Shown: piece by piece, positions 49,665 to 59,257 of the stretch
Layout: every line of letters starts with the position of its first letter
Position numbering within the stretch: the first letter of the stretch is position 1
Source of the DNA: Sphingomonas sp. Leaf407
GTDB taxonomy: Bacteria > Pseudomonadota > Alphaproteobacteria > Sphingomonadales > Sphingomonadaceae
DNA length: 64,000 nucleotides
Direction of reading: 5' to 3'
NCBI RefSeq assembly: GCF_001425385.1
Contig: NZ_LMQO01000002.1
Span: 496,001 to 560,000 of the forward strand
Notes under the pieces: generated by a model
Databases searched by the model: none
What the model was told of the DNA's origin: nothing
What the model saw: only the letters and a program-made list of their open reading frames with translations
Made by a program: the position numbers and the translations under genes

Positions 49665-50771
49665 GTGCTGCTGAAATATTACAAGGGTTCGTTTATCTTT
49701 ACTGCCATCTGTCTGGCACTGGCCGGATGGCTGGGGTGGGAGCTGACCGGCAATGTCGCCGGTACGCTCGGCATTTTGTGGATCACCGCCGTGCTCGGCG
49801 TGCTCGAAGTGTCGTTGTCGTTCGACAATGCTGTCGTCAACGCGACGGTGCTGCGCGACATGGACGACAAGTGGCGGCACCGCTTCCTGACATGGGGCGT
49901 GCTGATCGCGGTGTTTGGCATGCGGATCCTGTTCCCGGTCGCGATCGTCGCCATCGCCGCGAAGGTCGGACCGATCGCGGCGATCGAACTCGCGGCGGGC
50001 GATCCGAAACGGTATCAGGAAATCATCGAAGGCGCGCATATCGGCATCGCCGGATTCGGTGGCGCGTTTCTCGGTATGGTCGGGCTGAACTTCTTTCTGG
50101 ACTCCGACAAGGACACCCACTGGATTGCGCCGATCGAACGGCCAATCGCGGGCCTGTCGCAGATCAGCGGCGTCGCCATCGGCATCGTCCTGCTGGTGAT
50201 GTATGCGGTGTCGACGCTGCTCACCACCGACGAGGCGCTGACCTATCTCGTCGCGGGCATGCTGGGGCTGGTGGCGTTCATCGTCGTCCACGGACTGGGC
50301 ACGCTGCTGGAAGGCGATCCCGATGCCGTGACCGGCGCGGTCGCACGCTCGGGGCTGGCGTCGTTCCTGTATCTGGAAGTGCTCGATGCGTCCTTCTCGT
50401 TCGACGGGGTGATCGGGGCGTTCGCGCTGTCGAACAACCTGTTCATCATCGCGCTGGGCCTTGGCATCGGCGCGATGTTCGTCCGGTCGATGACGATCAT
50501 GCTGGTCGACCACGGGACGCTCAGCGAATATCGCTACCTCGAACATGGGGCGTTCTACGCGATCATCGCGCTGGCGATCATCATGCTGCTGTCGGCCAAC
50601 CGGAACCTGCATATCCCCGAAACCGTCACCGGGTTGATCGGTGCCAGCCTGATCGGTCTGGCGTTCTGGTCGTCGGTGCGGGCCAACAAAAACAACCCTG
50701 ACGATACGTTGGCCGAAGCCGATCCGGTGACGCCGTCGGGCGCGCCGCTCGACGGATCGCGCGGCGCTTGA
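49665..50771 (+). CDS. DUF475 / TerC-like integral membrane protein
   Basis: A 368-residue protein with about nine membrane helices and the two acidic signatures of the TerC superfamily: LEVSLSFDNAVVNATVL and LEVLDASFSFDGVIGAFALS. The FDNA and FDGV motifs in helices suggest ion transport; DUF475 members are linked to tellurite or metal stress, and TerC-type proteins to manganese export. The start is probably the GTG at 49665 with AGGGGG upstream, giving MLLKYYKGSF; a GTG at 49623 is possible. Confidence 0.9.
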   Translation: MLLKYYKGSFIFTAICLALAGWLGWELTGNVAGTLGILWITAVLGVLEVSLSFDNAVVNATVLRDMDDKWRHRFLTWGVLIAVFGMRILFPVAIVAIAAKVGPIAAIELAAGDPKRYQEIIEGAHIGIAGFGGAFLGMVGLNFFLDSDKDTHWIAPIERPIAGLSQISGVAIGIVLLVMYAVSTLLTTDEALTYLVAGMLGLVAFIVVHGLGTLLEGDPDAVTGAVARSGLASFLYLEVLDASFSFDGVIGAFALSNNLFIIALGLGIGAMFVRSMTIMLVDHGTLSEYRYLEHGAFYAIIALAIIMLLSANRNLHIPETVTGLIGASLIGLAFWSSVRANKNNPDDTLAEADPVTPSGAPLDGSRGA

Positions 50772-50824
50772 ACCCGCCGGCCTGCGGCATCATACTGACA
50801 TCATTGTAAGCAACGGAGTCGGGC

Positions 50825-51574
50825 ATGGCGACGCAGGCGGTGGAACCGGTACAGCCCATGGCGCGCGACTGGCGCGCGGCATGGGCGGCGCTCCGCCGGT
50901 TGCTGGCGAATGGCGACGACACGGTGCAGGTGTTCCGCATCATGCGCGCGCTGAACGCCGATACCAGCCACCGCAACTATGCCCGGCTGCTGACCGTACC
51001 GGGCGGCGGCAAGCTGGCCTATGACCGCGTCGAACTGTCCGAGCGGTTTTCCGACCGGGCATGGCTCGACGCGCTGCCCGAGGGGAGCGTGGGCGCTGCC
51101 TATCGCGGCTTCCTCGACCGGACCGGGTTTTCGGCGCAGGGGCTGGCCGACCTCAGCTATGCCGATGGCGAGGGCTGGCAGCGGATCGAGCATCCGGTCG
51201 CGTGGTTCGGCCGGCGCGAGCGCGACGTCCATGACATCTGGCACGTCCTGACCGGCTATACCGCCGAGGAACATCTGGGCGAGGCGTGCCTCGTCGCCTT
51301 TTCCTATGCCCAGACCGGCGGATGGGGCTGGGCGGCGATCGGGATCGGCGCGGCGGTGAAGTCGCTGCGCGTCACCGGCGAGCGGGGTTTCGCCAAGGCG
51401 GTGTGGGAAGGCTATCTCCATGGCCGCCGCGCGCGGTGGCTGCATGCCGAGGATTACGAGGCGCTGCTGGGCGAACCGCTGGACGCGGCACGGGCGCGGC
51501 TGAAGATTGCCGAACCGGTCGCCTATCGTGCCGCGCAGGCGCGGCTGCGCGAACGGGGGATTTCGGGAATTTAA
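50825..51574 (+). CDS. Coq4-family ubiquinone biosynthesis protein
   Basis: A 249-residue Coq4-like protein. The metal-binding signature HDIWHVLTGYTAEEHLGEACL (HDxxH-x11-E type) is intact, preceded by RRERDVHDIW and followed by the conserved helices GWGWAAIGIGAAVKSL. Coq4 homologues replace the C1 carboxyl group during ubiquinone synthesis and act at the membrane. GGAG lies before the ATG at 50825. It is downstream of the DUF475 gene by 53 bases, on the same strand. Confidence 0.9.
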   Translation: MATQAVEPVQPMARDWRAAWAALRRLLANGDDTVQVFRIMRALNADTSHRNYARLLTVPGGGKLAYDRVELSERFSDRAWLDALPEGSVGAAYRGFLDRTGFSAQGLADLSYADGEGWQRIEHPVAWFGRRERDVHDIWHVLTGYTAEEHLGEACLVAFSYAQTGGWGWAAIGIGAAVKSLRVTGERGFAKAVWEGYLHGRRARWLHAEDYEALLGEPLDAARARLKIAEPVAYRAAQARLRERGISGI

Positions 51575-51581
51575 CGCTTGA

Positions 51582-51700
51582 TCCATCCGCCTTGGACCAA
51601 GCGTCATCCCAGCGAAGGCTGGGATCTCCCGGGGCTAATGCGCTACAGTAACCGCAGGAGGCCCCAGCCTGCGCTGGGGCGACGCTGCTACACGGATGAA
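51582..51700. repeat. R3 repeat after coq4
   Basis: GATCCATCCGCCTTGGACCA, then GTCATCCCAGCGAAGGCTGG, a centre CTCCCGGGGCTAATGCGC, and CCCCAGCCTGCGCTGGGG. It begins a few bases after the coq4 stop and lies between two convergent genes. Confidence 0.85.
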
Positions 51701-51747
51701 TTTCATGGCGGCTACACTGGTCGCGCGGATAGCGTAAGCGCTGCTCG

Positions 51748-52089
51748 TTACTTCGCCAGTGCGGCGCTCGCCTGTGCCTCGCCGGCGTCGCGGACCGCCT
51801 TGGCGCGGGCTTCGGCCTGTTGCTCGACCAGCTTGGCTTCGTCGCGGATCGCCTCGGCGCGAACCTTGAGGCGCTGTGCGTCGTATCCGCCGCCTTGCCC
51901 CGCCTGATTGAGCAACCCTTCGGCCTCAACCTTCATCTGCGCGGTCTGGTTTTCCGCCGCCGCCTCGATCGCATCGGCCTGTGCGTCGGCCTGATCGCGA
52001 AGCTGTTCGGCGCGCTGCTGCTGCGGCGTCTGGGCACCGCAGGCGGAAACGGCGAAAGCGGCGGCGGCAACGAAGGTGAAGCGGTTCAT
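51748..52089 (-). CDS. small helical lipoprotein
   Basis: A 113-residue lipoprotein: signal peptide with lipobox VSAC (Cys about 17), followed by an almost uninterrupted charged helix ([38 protein letters not shown] and later [23 protein letters not shown]). The heptad-like pattern suggests a coiled coil in the periplasm, attached to a membrane. Function is unknown. It is divergent from recF. Confidence 0.8.
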   Translation of the reverse strand: MNRFTFVAAAAFAVSACGAQTPQQQRAEQLRDQADAQADAIEAAAENQTAQMKVEAEGLLNQAGQGGGYDAQRLKVRAEAIRDEAKLVEQQAEARAKAVRDAGEAQASAALAK

Positions 52090-52225
52090 ACAAGCGTCCT
52101 GTATCCAGTACCGATGCAATTCACAGGGAGCCGGAAAGTTTCGTTCGTATAACGTTTGGATGACACCGCCCCTGTCCCGCGATGGGTATCGCGCCGCGGC
52201 AGCGCGCCCTACATGCAGGCGGACG

Positions 52226-53290
52226 ATGCTGACCCGCCTGACGCTCACCGACTTTCGCAACCATGCGGCGGCGACCATCGCGCCGGGGCCGGGCTTCGTG
52301 GTGCTGAGCGGTCCCAATGGCGCGGGCAAGACCAATGTGCTCGAAGCGGTGTCGCTGCTGGCGCCGGGCCGCGGACTGCGCCGGGCCGCGCTGTCGGACA
52401 TGGCGCGCGACGGCGGGGCGGGGGGCTTCGGCGTCGCCGCCGATCTGGTGGGCGACGTGCGGCTGGCGACGGGGGCGCAGGCCAATGCCCCCGAACGGCG
52501 GATCGTGCGGGTGAACGGGGCCAATGCCGCCGCGACCGTGCTGGCCGAATGGCTGTCGGTCCTGTGGCTGACCCCGGCGATGGACCGGCTGTTCGTCGAG
52601 CCGGCGGGCGAGCGGCGGCGGTTCCTCGACCGGCTGACATTGGCGCTCGACGTAGGCCATGCGGTGCAGGCCACGCGCTACGACGCGGCGATGCGTCAGC
52701 GCAACCGGCTGCTGACCGAGGAGGGAGTGGCCGATCCCGACTGGCTGGCGGCGCTGGAGGCGCGGATGGTCGAGCATGGTGTGGCACTCGCCGCCGCCCG
52801 CGCCGACTGTGTCGCGGCGCTCGATGCGCGGATCGGCGCGGCGGGCTCAGGCGATTTCCCGCGGGCCTCGGTCGCGCTGGCGGGGTGGGACGGCGATGCG
52901 GCCCGGTTCGCGCAGGATCTGGCGCAGGGCCGGGCACGCGATGCGGCGGCGGGGCGGACGCTGGTCGGGCCGCACCGCGTCGACCTGATCGTCGCCGATC
53001 GCGACCGGGTCATGGCGGCGGCACGCTGTTCGACCGGTGAGCAGAAGGCGCTGTTGCTGGGGCTGGTGCTGGCGCATGCCGAACTGGTTGCCGCGCGCAC
53101 CGGCCGCGCCCCGGTGCTGCTGCTCGACGAGGTCGCGGCGCATCTCGACCCCGACCGGCGCGCGGCGCTGTTCGCGCGGGCGGCGGGGATCGGGCAGGTG
53201 TGGCTGACCGGCACCGAGGCGGCGCTGTTCGCGGCGGTGCCGGGCGATGCGTCGCGCTTCGTGGTGGCGGACGGCGTGGTCGCTGTCTGA
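52226..53290 (+). CDS. recF: DNA replication and repair protein RecF
   Basis: A 354-residue SMC-like ATPase: [17 protein letters not shown] at the start, Walker [60 protein letters not shown] (signature) and [19 protein letters not shown] (Walker B). RecF loads RecA at single-strand gaps with RecO and RecR. The start at 52226 gives the conserved N-terminus. No dnaA, dnaN or gyrB is next to it, so it is not at the classical origin cluster. Confidence 0.94.
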   Translation: MLTRLTLTDFRNHAAATIAPGPGFVVLSGPNGAGKTNVLEAVSLLAPGRGLRRAALSDMARDGGAGGFGVAADLVGDVRLATGAQANAPERRIVRVNGANAAATVLAEWLSVLWLTPAMDRLFVEPAGERRRFLDRLTLALDVGHAVQATRYDAAMRQRNRLLTEEGVADPDWLAALEARMVEHGVALAAARADCVAALDARIGAAGSGDFPRASVALAGWDGDAARFAQDLAQGRARDAAAGRTLVGPHRVDLIVADRDRVMAAARCSTGEQKALLLGLVLAHAELVAARTGRAPVLLLDEVAAHLDPDRRAALFARAAGIGQVWLTGTEAALFAAVPGDASRFVVADGVVAV

Positions 53291-53488
53291 TGGTTGACCT
53301 TTTCCCCTCAAGCGCCTATTTGCCGCAACGCAGCGACGCTTTTCAGGCAGCGTGATCGGACCCCGACGGGTCTCGGCTCCGCGTCGCAGCTCCAACCGGC
53401 TTCCCTAGTCACGCGGGTCGCAATTTTTTGCCCCGCTACCCGTGCGCCTTGTCGCGTTTCGGGTGCCGGACCCATTTCAGGAACTATC

Positions 53489-54949
53489 ATGTCCTTCCAG
53501 TCACTCGGCCTGTCGAAGTCGATCCTCGACGCGCTCGCCGCCAAGAATTACGAAACCCCCACCCCGATCCAGCGCGACGCGATCCCGCTCGTGCTCGAAG
53601 GGCGCGACCTGTTGGGCATCGCCCAGACCGGCACCGGCAAGACCGCCGCGTTCGTGCTCCCCTCGATCGATCTGCTGGTGAAGGCGAATGTCCGTCGCCG
53701 CCCGATGCGCTGCCGCATGCTGGTGCTGGCGCCGACGCGCGAACTGGTCAGCCAGATCGCCGACAATGCCCGCGCCTATGCGCAGCACAGCAAGCTGACC
53801 GTCGCGACCGTGTTCGGCGGCGTCCCCGTGCCGCGCAACGTGCGTGACGTGGCGGCGGGCGTCGACATCCTCGTCGCGACGCCGGGCCGGTTGCTCGACC
53901 TGATCGAACAGCGGTGCCTGGGTCTGGGCGAAGTCGAGATCCTCGTGCTCGACGAAGCCGACCAGATGCTCGATCTGGGCTTCATCCACGCGCTGCGCCG
54001 CATCGTCTCGATGGTGCCGAAGTCGCGCCAGACGCTGTTCTTCTCGGCGACGATGCCCAAGGACATCCGCGAGCTGGCCGACAAGTATCTGACCGATCCG
54101 GCCACCGTCGCGGTGACGCCGGTGTCGTCGACCGCCGAGCGCGTCGAACAGTATGTCACGCACGTCCAGCAGGCCGAGAAGCAGACGCTGCTGACGATGT
54201 TCTTCCGCAACACCAAGATCGACCGCGCGCTGGTGTTCACCCGCACCAAGCACGGTGCCGACCGCGTCGTGAAGCTGCTGGCGGCCAACGGTATCGCGTC
54301 GAACGCGATCCATGGCAACAAGTCGCAGCCGCAGCGCGAGAAGGCGCTGGCCGCGTTCCGCAACGGCACCGTGCCGATCATGGTCGCGACCGACATCGCC
54401 GCGCGCGGGATCGACGTGTCGGGCGTCAGCCATGTCGTGAACTTCGAACTGCCCAACGTATCGGAGCAATATGTCCACCGCATCGGCCGCACCGCGCGCG
54501 CGGGTGCGTCGGGCGTGGCGTTCAGCTTCTGCGCCGATGACGAGCGGGCGTATCTGAAGGGTATCGAGAAGCTGACCAAGCAGAAGGTCGAGGTCGTGCC
54601 GCTGCCCGCCGACTTCCTCGAACAGAGCGCGCAGATCAAGGCGAGCCGTGCGCCCTATGCCCCCGATCGCCCCGAGCGCCTGCCGAGCGAGCGTGGCCCG
54701 GCGCGGCCGCGTGCGACGCATGCCCATGGTGCCAAGCCCGCGCATGGTCGCGGCGGTCCGGTCGGCAATCCGGCGCGTGGCGGCCAGCCGGCGCGCGAGG
54801 GTCAGGGTGGTCGTGGTGGCCAGCCGCCGCGCGAAGGCGGTGCGCCGCGTCCGGCGGCCGGTGGCGCGCGTCCCGGTGGCAGCGGCGGCGGTCGCAGCCG
54901 GGGTGGTCGCGGTCGTGGCGGCGGTGGTGCTCCGCGCGCGACGGCGTAA
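53489..54949 (+). CDS. DEAD-box RNA helicase, RhlE type
   Basis: A 486-residue helicase: FQSLGLSKSILDALAAKNYETPTPIQRDAIP (Q motif), QTGTGKTAAF (I), APTRELVSQI (Ia), VATPGRLLDLIEQ (Ib), VLDEADQMLDLGF (DEAD), FFSATMP (III), ATDIAARGIDVSGVSHVVNFELP (V) and HRIGRTARAG (VI). The last 100 residues are a Gly/Arg-rich, basic tail typical of RhlE-type helicases, likely to bind RNA. The start at 53489 is chosen from the Q motif. About 200 bases without a gene precede it and may be a long leader, which is common in cold-induced helicase genes. Confidence 0.94.
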   Translation: MSFQSLGLSKSILDALAAKNYETPTPIQRDAIPLVLEGRDLLGIAQTGTGKTAAFVLPSIDLLVKANVRRRPMRCRMLVLAPTRELVSQIADNARAYAQHSKLTVATVFGGVPVPRNVRDVAAGVDILVATPGRLLDLIEQRCLGLGEVEILVLDEADQMLDLGFIHALRRIVSMVPKSRQTLFFSATMPKDIRELADKYLTDPATVAVTPVSSTAERVEQYVTHVQQAEKQTLLTMFFRNTKIDRALVFTRTKHGADRVVKLLAANGIASNAIHGNKSQPQREKALAAFRNGTVPIMVATDIAARGIDVSGVSHVVNFELPNVSEQYVHRIGRTARAGASGVAFSFCADDERAYLKGIEKLTKQKVEVVPLPADFLEQSAQIKASRAPYAPDRPERLPSERGPARPRATHAHGAKPAHGRGGPVGNPARGGQPAREGQGGRGGQPPREGGAPRPAAGGARPGGSGGGRSRGGRGRGGGGAPRATA

Positions 54950-54958
54950 CCGCCGGCC

Positions 54959-54976
54959 TCCCCGCTTCGGCGGGGA
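54959..54976 (+). terminator. hairpin after the helicase gene
   Basis: CCCCGC-TTCG-GCGGGG with an extra T-A pair forms a very stable UUCG-type tetraloop 10 bases after the helicase stop. There is no T-tract, so it may act with the following terminator or protect the 3' end. Confidence 0.6.
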
Positions 54977-55001
54977 ACGACGCCGTGGCGACATGGCGTG
55001 A

Positions 55002-55047
55002 AAAAGGGGATCGTCAGCGGACCATCGGTCCGGGGCGGTCCCCTTTT
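55002..55047. terminator. bidirectional terminator between convergent genes
   Basis: AAAAGGGGA (55002-55010) pairs with TCCCCTTTT (55039-55047), with an inner GGACC/GGTCC stem at 55019-55031. Runs of A before and T after allow function on both strands. It lies between the convergent helicase and ybbP genes. Confidence 0.85.
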
Positions 55048-55064
55048 CGCGTATCGGGTCGTTG

Positions 55065-57557
55065 CTACAGTTCGCGCAACGCCCGTGCCGGTCGTGCGCC
55101 GAGGATCGGCAGCGCGCCGAGCAGGCCGATGCCGATGGTGATTCCCGCGCCGATCGCCAGCGTGGCGGCCACCGCGCGATAGTCGGGCAGCCATTCGAAG
55201 CCGAACAGTTCGACCACGACATACCAGCCGGCACCGATGCCGATCGCGGCGGCGAGCCCCGACAGGATCACCGCCAGCAGCAGATATTCGAGCGCCTGCG
55301 CCGTGAGGATCTGGCCGCGCGTCGCGCCGAGCGTTTTCAGGATGACGCTGTCATAGGTCCGCGTTTCGCGCGCGGCGGTGATCGCGCCGATCAGCACTGC
55401 GATGCCGGCAAGGATCGCGATTCCCGCCGCCGCCGCGATTGCGGTCGCCATCTGCGACACGATCGTCTGCACCTGCCCGATCACCTCGCGTACCTCGACG
55501 ACGGAGGTCGAGGGGAAACCGGCCGACAGCGCGCGGACGACGGCGCGTTCGCGCCCCGGCGGCATGGTGACGGTGGCCGCCAGATTGTGCGGCACGTCGG
55601 CCAGCACGCCGGGCGAGAACACCATGACGAAGTTGAAGCCCATGCTGTCCCACGCGATCTTGCGGAACGAGGCGATGCGCGCACTGCGTTCCTGCCCCGC
55701 GACGCTGATGGTCAGCGGGTCGCCGAGTTTCAGGTCCAGCGCCTGCGCCATGCGTTCGTCGATCGACACCAGCGGCGGCCCGCGATAGCCCGGCTGCCAC
55801 CAGCGGCCCCGCACGATCTCGCTGCCGGGCGGGAGCGTGTCGGCGAAGGTCAGCCCGCGTTCGCCGCGCAGCGCCCATGCGCCGTCGGGAATGGTCTTGA
55901 GATTGGCGACGCGGGTGGTGCCATAGGCGGTGATCGTGCCGCGCATCAGCGGTACGGTCTGTACTTCGGCACCCGGCTGGATACGGGCGATGGTGGCGCG
56001 GAACCCCCCCTCGCGCTCGGGTGGCACGTCGAGCGCGAAGAGCGCGGGGGCCTTGGCGGGCACGGTGCGGGCGATGTTCGCGTCGAGGCTGGTGCGGATC
56101 GTCGCGAGCAGGACGAACAGGGTGAGGCCGAGGCCGAGCGCTACGACCAGCGCGCCGGTCCGCGCGCCCGGCCGATGCAGCGCGGCGAGCGCGAGGCGCA
56201 GCAACGGCCGGCGCGGGCGAGGCAGGCGGGCCGCACCCAGCCGGATCGCCTGTCCCAGCCCCGCGAGCAGCAATAGCAGCGCGGCGGCAGCGGCGAGGAA
56301 GCCGGCCCCGAACCACGGCCGCTCGCTCGTGACGAGGACAAGCATGACGATTCCCGCAAAGGCCGCGCCCATCCATGCCGCCGATTTGGCGAGCGGTGCG
56401 CGCCGGTTGTCGAGCGCGCCGCGCAGCAGCCCGGCGGCGGGCACCTCCCCGGCGGCGAGCAGCGGAGGTGCGGCAAAGGCGAGCGCGATCAGCAGGCCGT
56501 AGGCGGCGGCCTGGATCAGCGGCAACGGATGGATCGCGAAGCTGGGCGCGACCGGCAGCACGTCGCCGGCAAGTGCCACGATCAGCGGCACGGCGGCGAT
56601 GCCGATGCCAAGGCCGACCGCGATGCCGATCGCCGACACCGCCGCGATCTGGAGCAGATAGACTTTGGCGATCAGCCCCGAGGTCGCGCCCAATATCTTG
56701 AGCGTGGCGATGCCCGGCCGCCGCGTCGCGAGATAGGAAGCGACGCCATTGCCCACGCCGATTCCGGCGATGACCAGCGCGGTGAGGCCGACCAGCACGA
56801 GAAACTCGCCCATTCGCGTCAGGAACCGCTCGGCCCCGGGCGAGGCGCGGTCGCGGGTGCGCGTGTCCCATCCCTGCCCGGTGTAGCGCTTGGTGAACGC
56901 CGCGTTCGCCTGCGCCGGGTCGTAGGCGGTGGCGATGCGGTATTTGCTCTCGTACAGGCTGCCCGGCGCGATCAGCCCGGTGCGATCCAGCCCATCCAGC
57001 GATACCAGCGCGACCGCGCCCAGCGTGAAGCCCTCGCTCAACCGGTCGGGTTCGTCGGCGATGACCCCGGCGACGCGGAAACGCGCGCTGCCGAAACGAA
57101 CGGTGCCGCCGGGACGCAGCTTCAATCGTTCGAGCAGCGCCGGGCCGACATATGTCTCATCGGCACGCAGCGGTCGCGCCGTGCCGCTGGTCAGGCGGAG
57201 CGTGCCGTAGAGCGGATAGGGGCCGTCGACCGCCTTCAATTCGATCGGCGCGGTATCGCCGGCGGCGTTGGCGGCCATCGACTGCATGCGCAGCGTTTCG
57301 GAGACGCGGCCGATCCGCGCCATCGACCGGCGCTCGGCGTCGTTGGCGCGGCGCTGCGATACCGACAGTTCAATATCGCCGCCGAGCAGGCTCTGCCCGC
57401 GCGCGGCCAGTTCACCGGTGATCGATCGCGTCAGGCTACCGATCGCCGCCAGCGCGCCGACGCCGAGGATCAGGCAGACCAGCAACAGCCGCAGGCCCCG
57501 GAACCGGGCGCCAAGTTCGCGCCGGGCGAAAGTCCACGCCAGCCGCCATTCGCTCAT
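55065..57557 (-). CDS. ybbP: ABC transporter permease, YbbP/FtsX-like
   Basis: An 830-residue permease with two FtsX domains and large periplasmic domains between helices: LAWTFARRELGARFRGLRLLLVCLILGVGALAAIGSL, GDIELSVSQRRANDAERR, GIGVGNGVASYLATRRPGIATLKILGATSG (first FtsX) and ETRTYDSVILKTLGATRGQILTAQALEYLLLA (second FtsX). It pairs with the YbbA-like ATPase by a 4-base overlap. The gene order with tesA divergent matches E. coli tesA-ybbAP. The transported compound is not known; a role in lipoprotein or lipid removal from the membrane is often proposed. Confidence 0.9.
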   Translation of the reverse strand: MSEWRLAWTFARRELGARFRGLRLLLVCLILGVGALAAIGSLTRSITGELAARGQSLLGGDIELSVSQRRANDAERRSMARIGRVSETLRMQSMAANAAGDTAPIELKAVDGPYPLYGTLRLTSGTARPLRADETYVGPALLERLKLRPGGTVRFGSARFRVAGVIADEPDRLSEGFTLGAVALVSLDGLDRTGLIAPGSLYESKYRIATAYDPAQANAAFTKRYTGQGWDTRTRDRASPGAERFLTRMGEFLVLVGLTALVIAGIGVGNGVASYLATRRPGIATLKILGATSGLIAKVYLLQIAAVSAIGIAVGLGIGIAAVPLIVALAGDVLPVAPSFAIHPLPLIQAAAYGLLIALAFAAPPLLAAGEVPAAGLLRGALDNRRAPLAKSAAWMGAAFAGIVMLVLVTSERPWFGAGFLAAAAALLLLLAGLGQAIRLGAARLPRPRRPLLRLALAALHRPGARTGALVVALGLGLTLFVLLATIRTSLDANIARTVPAKAPALFALDVPPEREGGFRATIARIQPGAEVQTVPLMRGTITAYGTTRVANLKTIPDGAWALRGERGLTFADTLPPGSEIVRGRWWQPGYRGPPLVSIDERMAQALDLKLGDPLTISVAGQERSARIASFRKIAWDSMGFNFVMVFSPGVLADVPHNLAATVTMPPGRERAVVRALSAGFPSTSVVEVREVIGQVQTIVSQMATAIAAAAGIAILAGIAVLIGAITAARETRTYDSVILKTLGATRGQILTAQALEYLLLAVILSGLAAAIGIGAGWYVVVELFGFEWLPDYRAVAATLAIGAGITIGIGLLGALPILGARPARALREL

Positions 57558-58249
57558 CGCGCGGTGTCTCTGACAATACGCCCATCGGCCAGTTCGACCA
57601 CCCGGTCGCAGCGTTCGGCCAGCGACGGATCATGGGTGATGACCAGCAATGTCGCGGTGGTCGCGCGCTGGCGATTGAACAACAGGTCCATGACCGCATG
57701 GCCGGTCGCGCGGTCGAGGTTGCCGGTCGGTTCGTCGGCGAACACCAGCGCCGGCCGCCCGGCGAGCGCGCGGGCGATGGCGACGCGCTGCTGCTCGCCG
57801 CCCGACAACTGGCTGGGATAATGGTGGAGGCGGTGCGCCAGCCCGACCGCGCCCAGTTCGGCCTCGGCACGGGCGAAGGCTTGCGCTTCGCCCGCCAGTT
57901 CCATCGGCACCGCGACGTTTTCCAGCGCCGTCATCGTCGGGAGCAGGTGGAATGCCTGCAACACGATGCCGATGCGTCCGCGCCGCGCGCGCGCCAGATC
58001 GTCCTCGCCCATCGTGCCGAAGTCCGCGCCGGCGATCCGCACCTGCCCGCCGCTGGCGCGCTCCAGCCCGGAGAGGACCGCCATCAGCGACGATTTGCCC
58101 GATCCCGATGCACCCAGCAGCGCGACGCTGGTCCCCGCCGGCACCGCGAGGTCGAGCCCGTGGAGAATGCGGGCCGCGCCGTCGCCGTCGCCCAGCGTCA
58201 GGGTGACACTGCGCGCGTCGATAACCATATCGTCGGTAATGGATTGCAT
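57554..58249 (-). CDS. ybbA: ABC transporter ATP-binding protein, YbbA/LolD-like
   Basis: A 231-residue ATPase: SVTLTLGDGDGAARILHGLDLAVPAGTSVALLGASGSGKSSL (Walker A), IGIVLQAFHLLPTMTALENVAVPMEL (Q loop), YPSQLSGGEQQRVAIARALAG (signature), LVFADEPTGNLDRATG (Walker B) and the switch His in VITHDPSLAERC. This is the LolD/MacB/YbbA branch. The start may be the ATG at 58249 or at 58228. It is coupled to the ybbP-type permease and divergent from the tesA-like gene by 15 bases. Confidence 0.93.
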   Translation of the reverse strand: MQSITDDMVIDARSVTLTLGDGDGAARILHGLDLAVPAGTSVALLGASGSGKSSLMAVLSGLERASGGQVRIAGADFGTMGEDDLARARRGRIGIVLQAFHLLPTMTALENVAVPMELAGEAQAFARAEAELGAVGLAHRLHHYPSQLSGGEQQRVAIARALAGRPALVFADEPTGNLDRATGHAVMDLLFNRQRATTATLLVITHDPSLAERCDRVVELADGRIVRDTAR

Positions 58250-58264
58250 GGGAGTGTATCGCCG

Positions 58265-59002
58265 GTGACGAAGCAAGGACCCCGCCCATATGCGGGTGCG
58301 ATCGCCATTCTCCAAGGCGCGATGCTGTTGGGCGGCTGTAGCGGCCCGGATTTGTCGGAGGGCAACGACGTGACCCCGGTGAACGTCGCGGCGGTGGCGG
58401 AGCCGACGCCGGTCGGTCGCCAGGCCCCGGTCGCGGGGCCGGAGCGGCTGGTGCTGGCGTTCGGCGACAGCCTGTATGCCGGCTATGGGCTGAACCGGGG
58501 CGACAGCCTGCCCGATGACTTGCAGGATGCGTTGCGTAGGCAAGGGATCAATGCGCGTGTCGTCAACGCCGGCATCTCGGGCGATACCAGCGCGGCGGGG
58601 CGGCGGCGGCTGGCGTTCACGCTCGACCGGCTGGACCGCAAGCCCGATCTGGTGCTGCTGGGGTTGGGCGGCAACGATCTGCTGCGCCAGATTCCGGCGA
58701 CCGAGACGCGCGCCAACTTCACCGCGATGCTCGACGAATTGCAGCGGCGGCGGATTCCGGTGGTGCTGACCGGCATGATGGTGCCGCCCAACCTTGGTCC
58801 CGATTATGCGGCGGCGTTCAACGGGATCTGGCCCGACATGGCGAAGCGCTATGACGCGGTGCTCGACCCGTTCATTCTGGCGGGCGTGATCGGCAATCGC
58901 CAGTTGATGCTGCCCGATGGCGTTCACCCCAACGCGCAGGGCGTCGACCGGATCGTCGCGCGGTTGGCCCCGGTGGTGGCGACGCGGCTGGGCGAATTGT
59001 GA
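58265..59002 (+). CDS. tesA: TesA-type SGNH lipoprotein esterase
   Basis: A 245-residue SGNH hydrolase: block I AFGDSLYAGYGL (catalytic Ser), block II NAGISGDTSAAG (Gly), block III LGLGGNDLLR (Asn), block V LPDGVHPNAQG (Asp, His). It is of the TesA/arylesterase type. The N-terminus, from the GTG at 58265 (GGGAG 10 bases upstream), ends in a lipobox LLGGC, so it is probably lipidated, unlike soluble periplasmic TesA of E. coli. The divergent tesA/ybbAP order is conserved over long distances and suggests a shared lipid-related task. Confidence 0.9.
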   Translation: MTKQGPRPYAGAIAILQGAMLLGGCSGPDLSEGNDVTPVNVAAVAEPTPVGRQAPVAGPERLVLAFGDSLYAGYGLNRGDSLPDDLQDALRRQGINARVVNAGISGDTSAAGRRRLAFTLDRLDRKPDLVLLGLGGNDLLRQIPATETRANFTAMLDELQRRRIPVVLTGMMVPPNLGPDYAAAFNGIWPDMAKRYDAVLDPFILAGVIGNRQLMLPDGVHPNAQGVDRIVARLAPVVATRLGEL

Positions 59003-59046
59003 GAGTCGGTTTGAAAGCCTGCAACCGCGTGTTTTGAGATAGCCTC

Positions 59047-59153
59047 TAGGGCCGATCGACATTCAACGAAATGGCTTCCCAATCTGCTCCCCTCCCTTGT
59101 CAGGGAGGGGAGCCGCCAAGCGCCATCGTCTGGCTGAATGTCGATCAGCCCTA
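59047..59153. repeat. R1-family short copy with outer inverted repeat
   Basis: TAGGGCCGATCGACATTCA (59047-59065) and its near-perfect complement (59135-59153, 18 of 19) enclose flanks identical to those of the 25559 element in inverted order, but only one GGGAGGGG hairpin instead of two. This looks like an internally deleted form. It starts 45 bases after the tesA stop. Confidence 0.9.
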
Positions 59154-59157
59154 GCCG

Positions 59158-59257
59158 ACCCATTTGACCATAAGCGTCGCCCCAGCGAAGGCTGGGGCCT
59201 CCAGCGGCTCCTGTCGTGCATCAGCGCCGGGATGACGCTTGCTTCAAGGTAGATGGA
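59158..59257. repeat. R3 repeat, right arm lost
   Basis: GCGTCGCCCCAGCGAAGGCT followed by CCTCCAGCGGCTCCTGTCGT and the outer end GCTTGCTTCAAGGTAGATGG, but without the second CCCAGCCTTCGCTGGG arm. The outer end runs to the stop codon of the next gene (59258). Confidence 0.75.

Noticed and set aside
52226..53290. recF as a sign of the chromosomal origin
   Set aside because: No dnaA, dnaN, gyrB or clustered DnaA boxes are visible around it.
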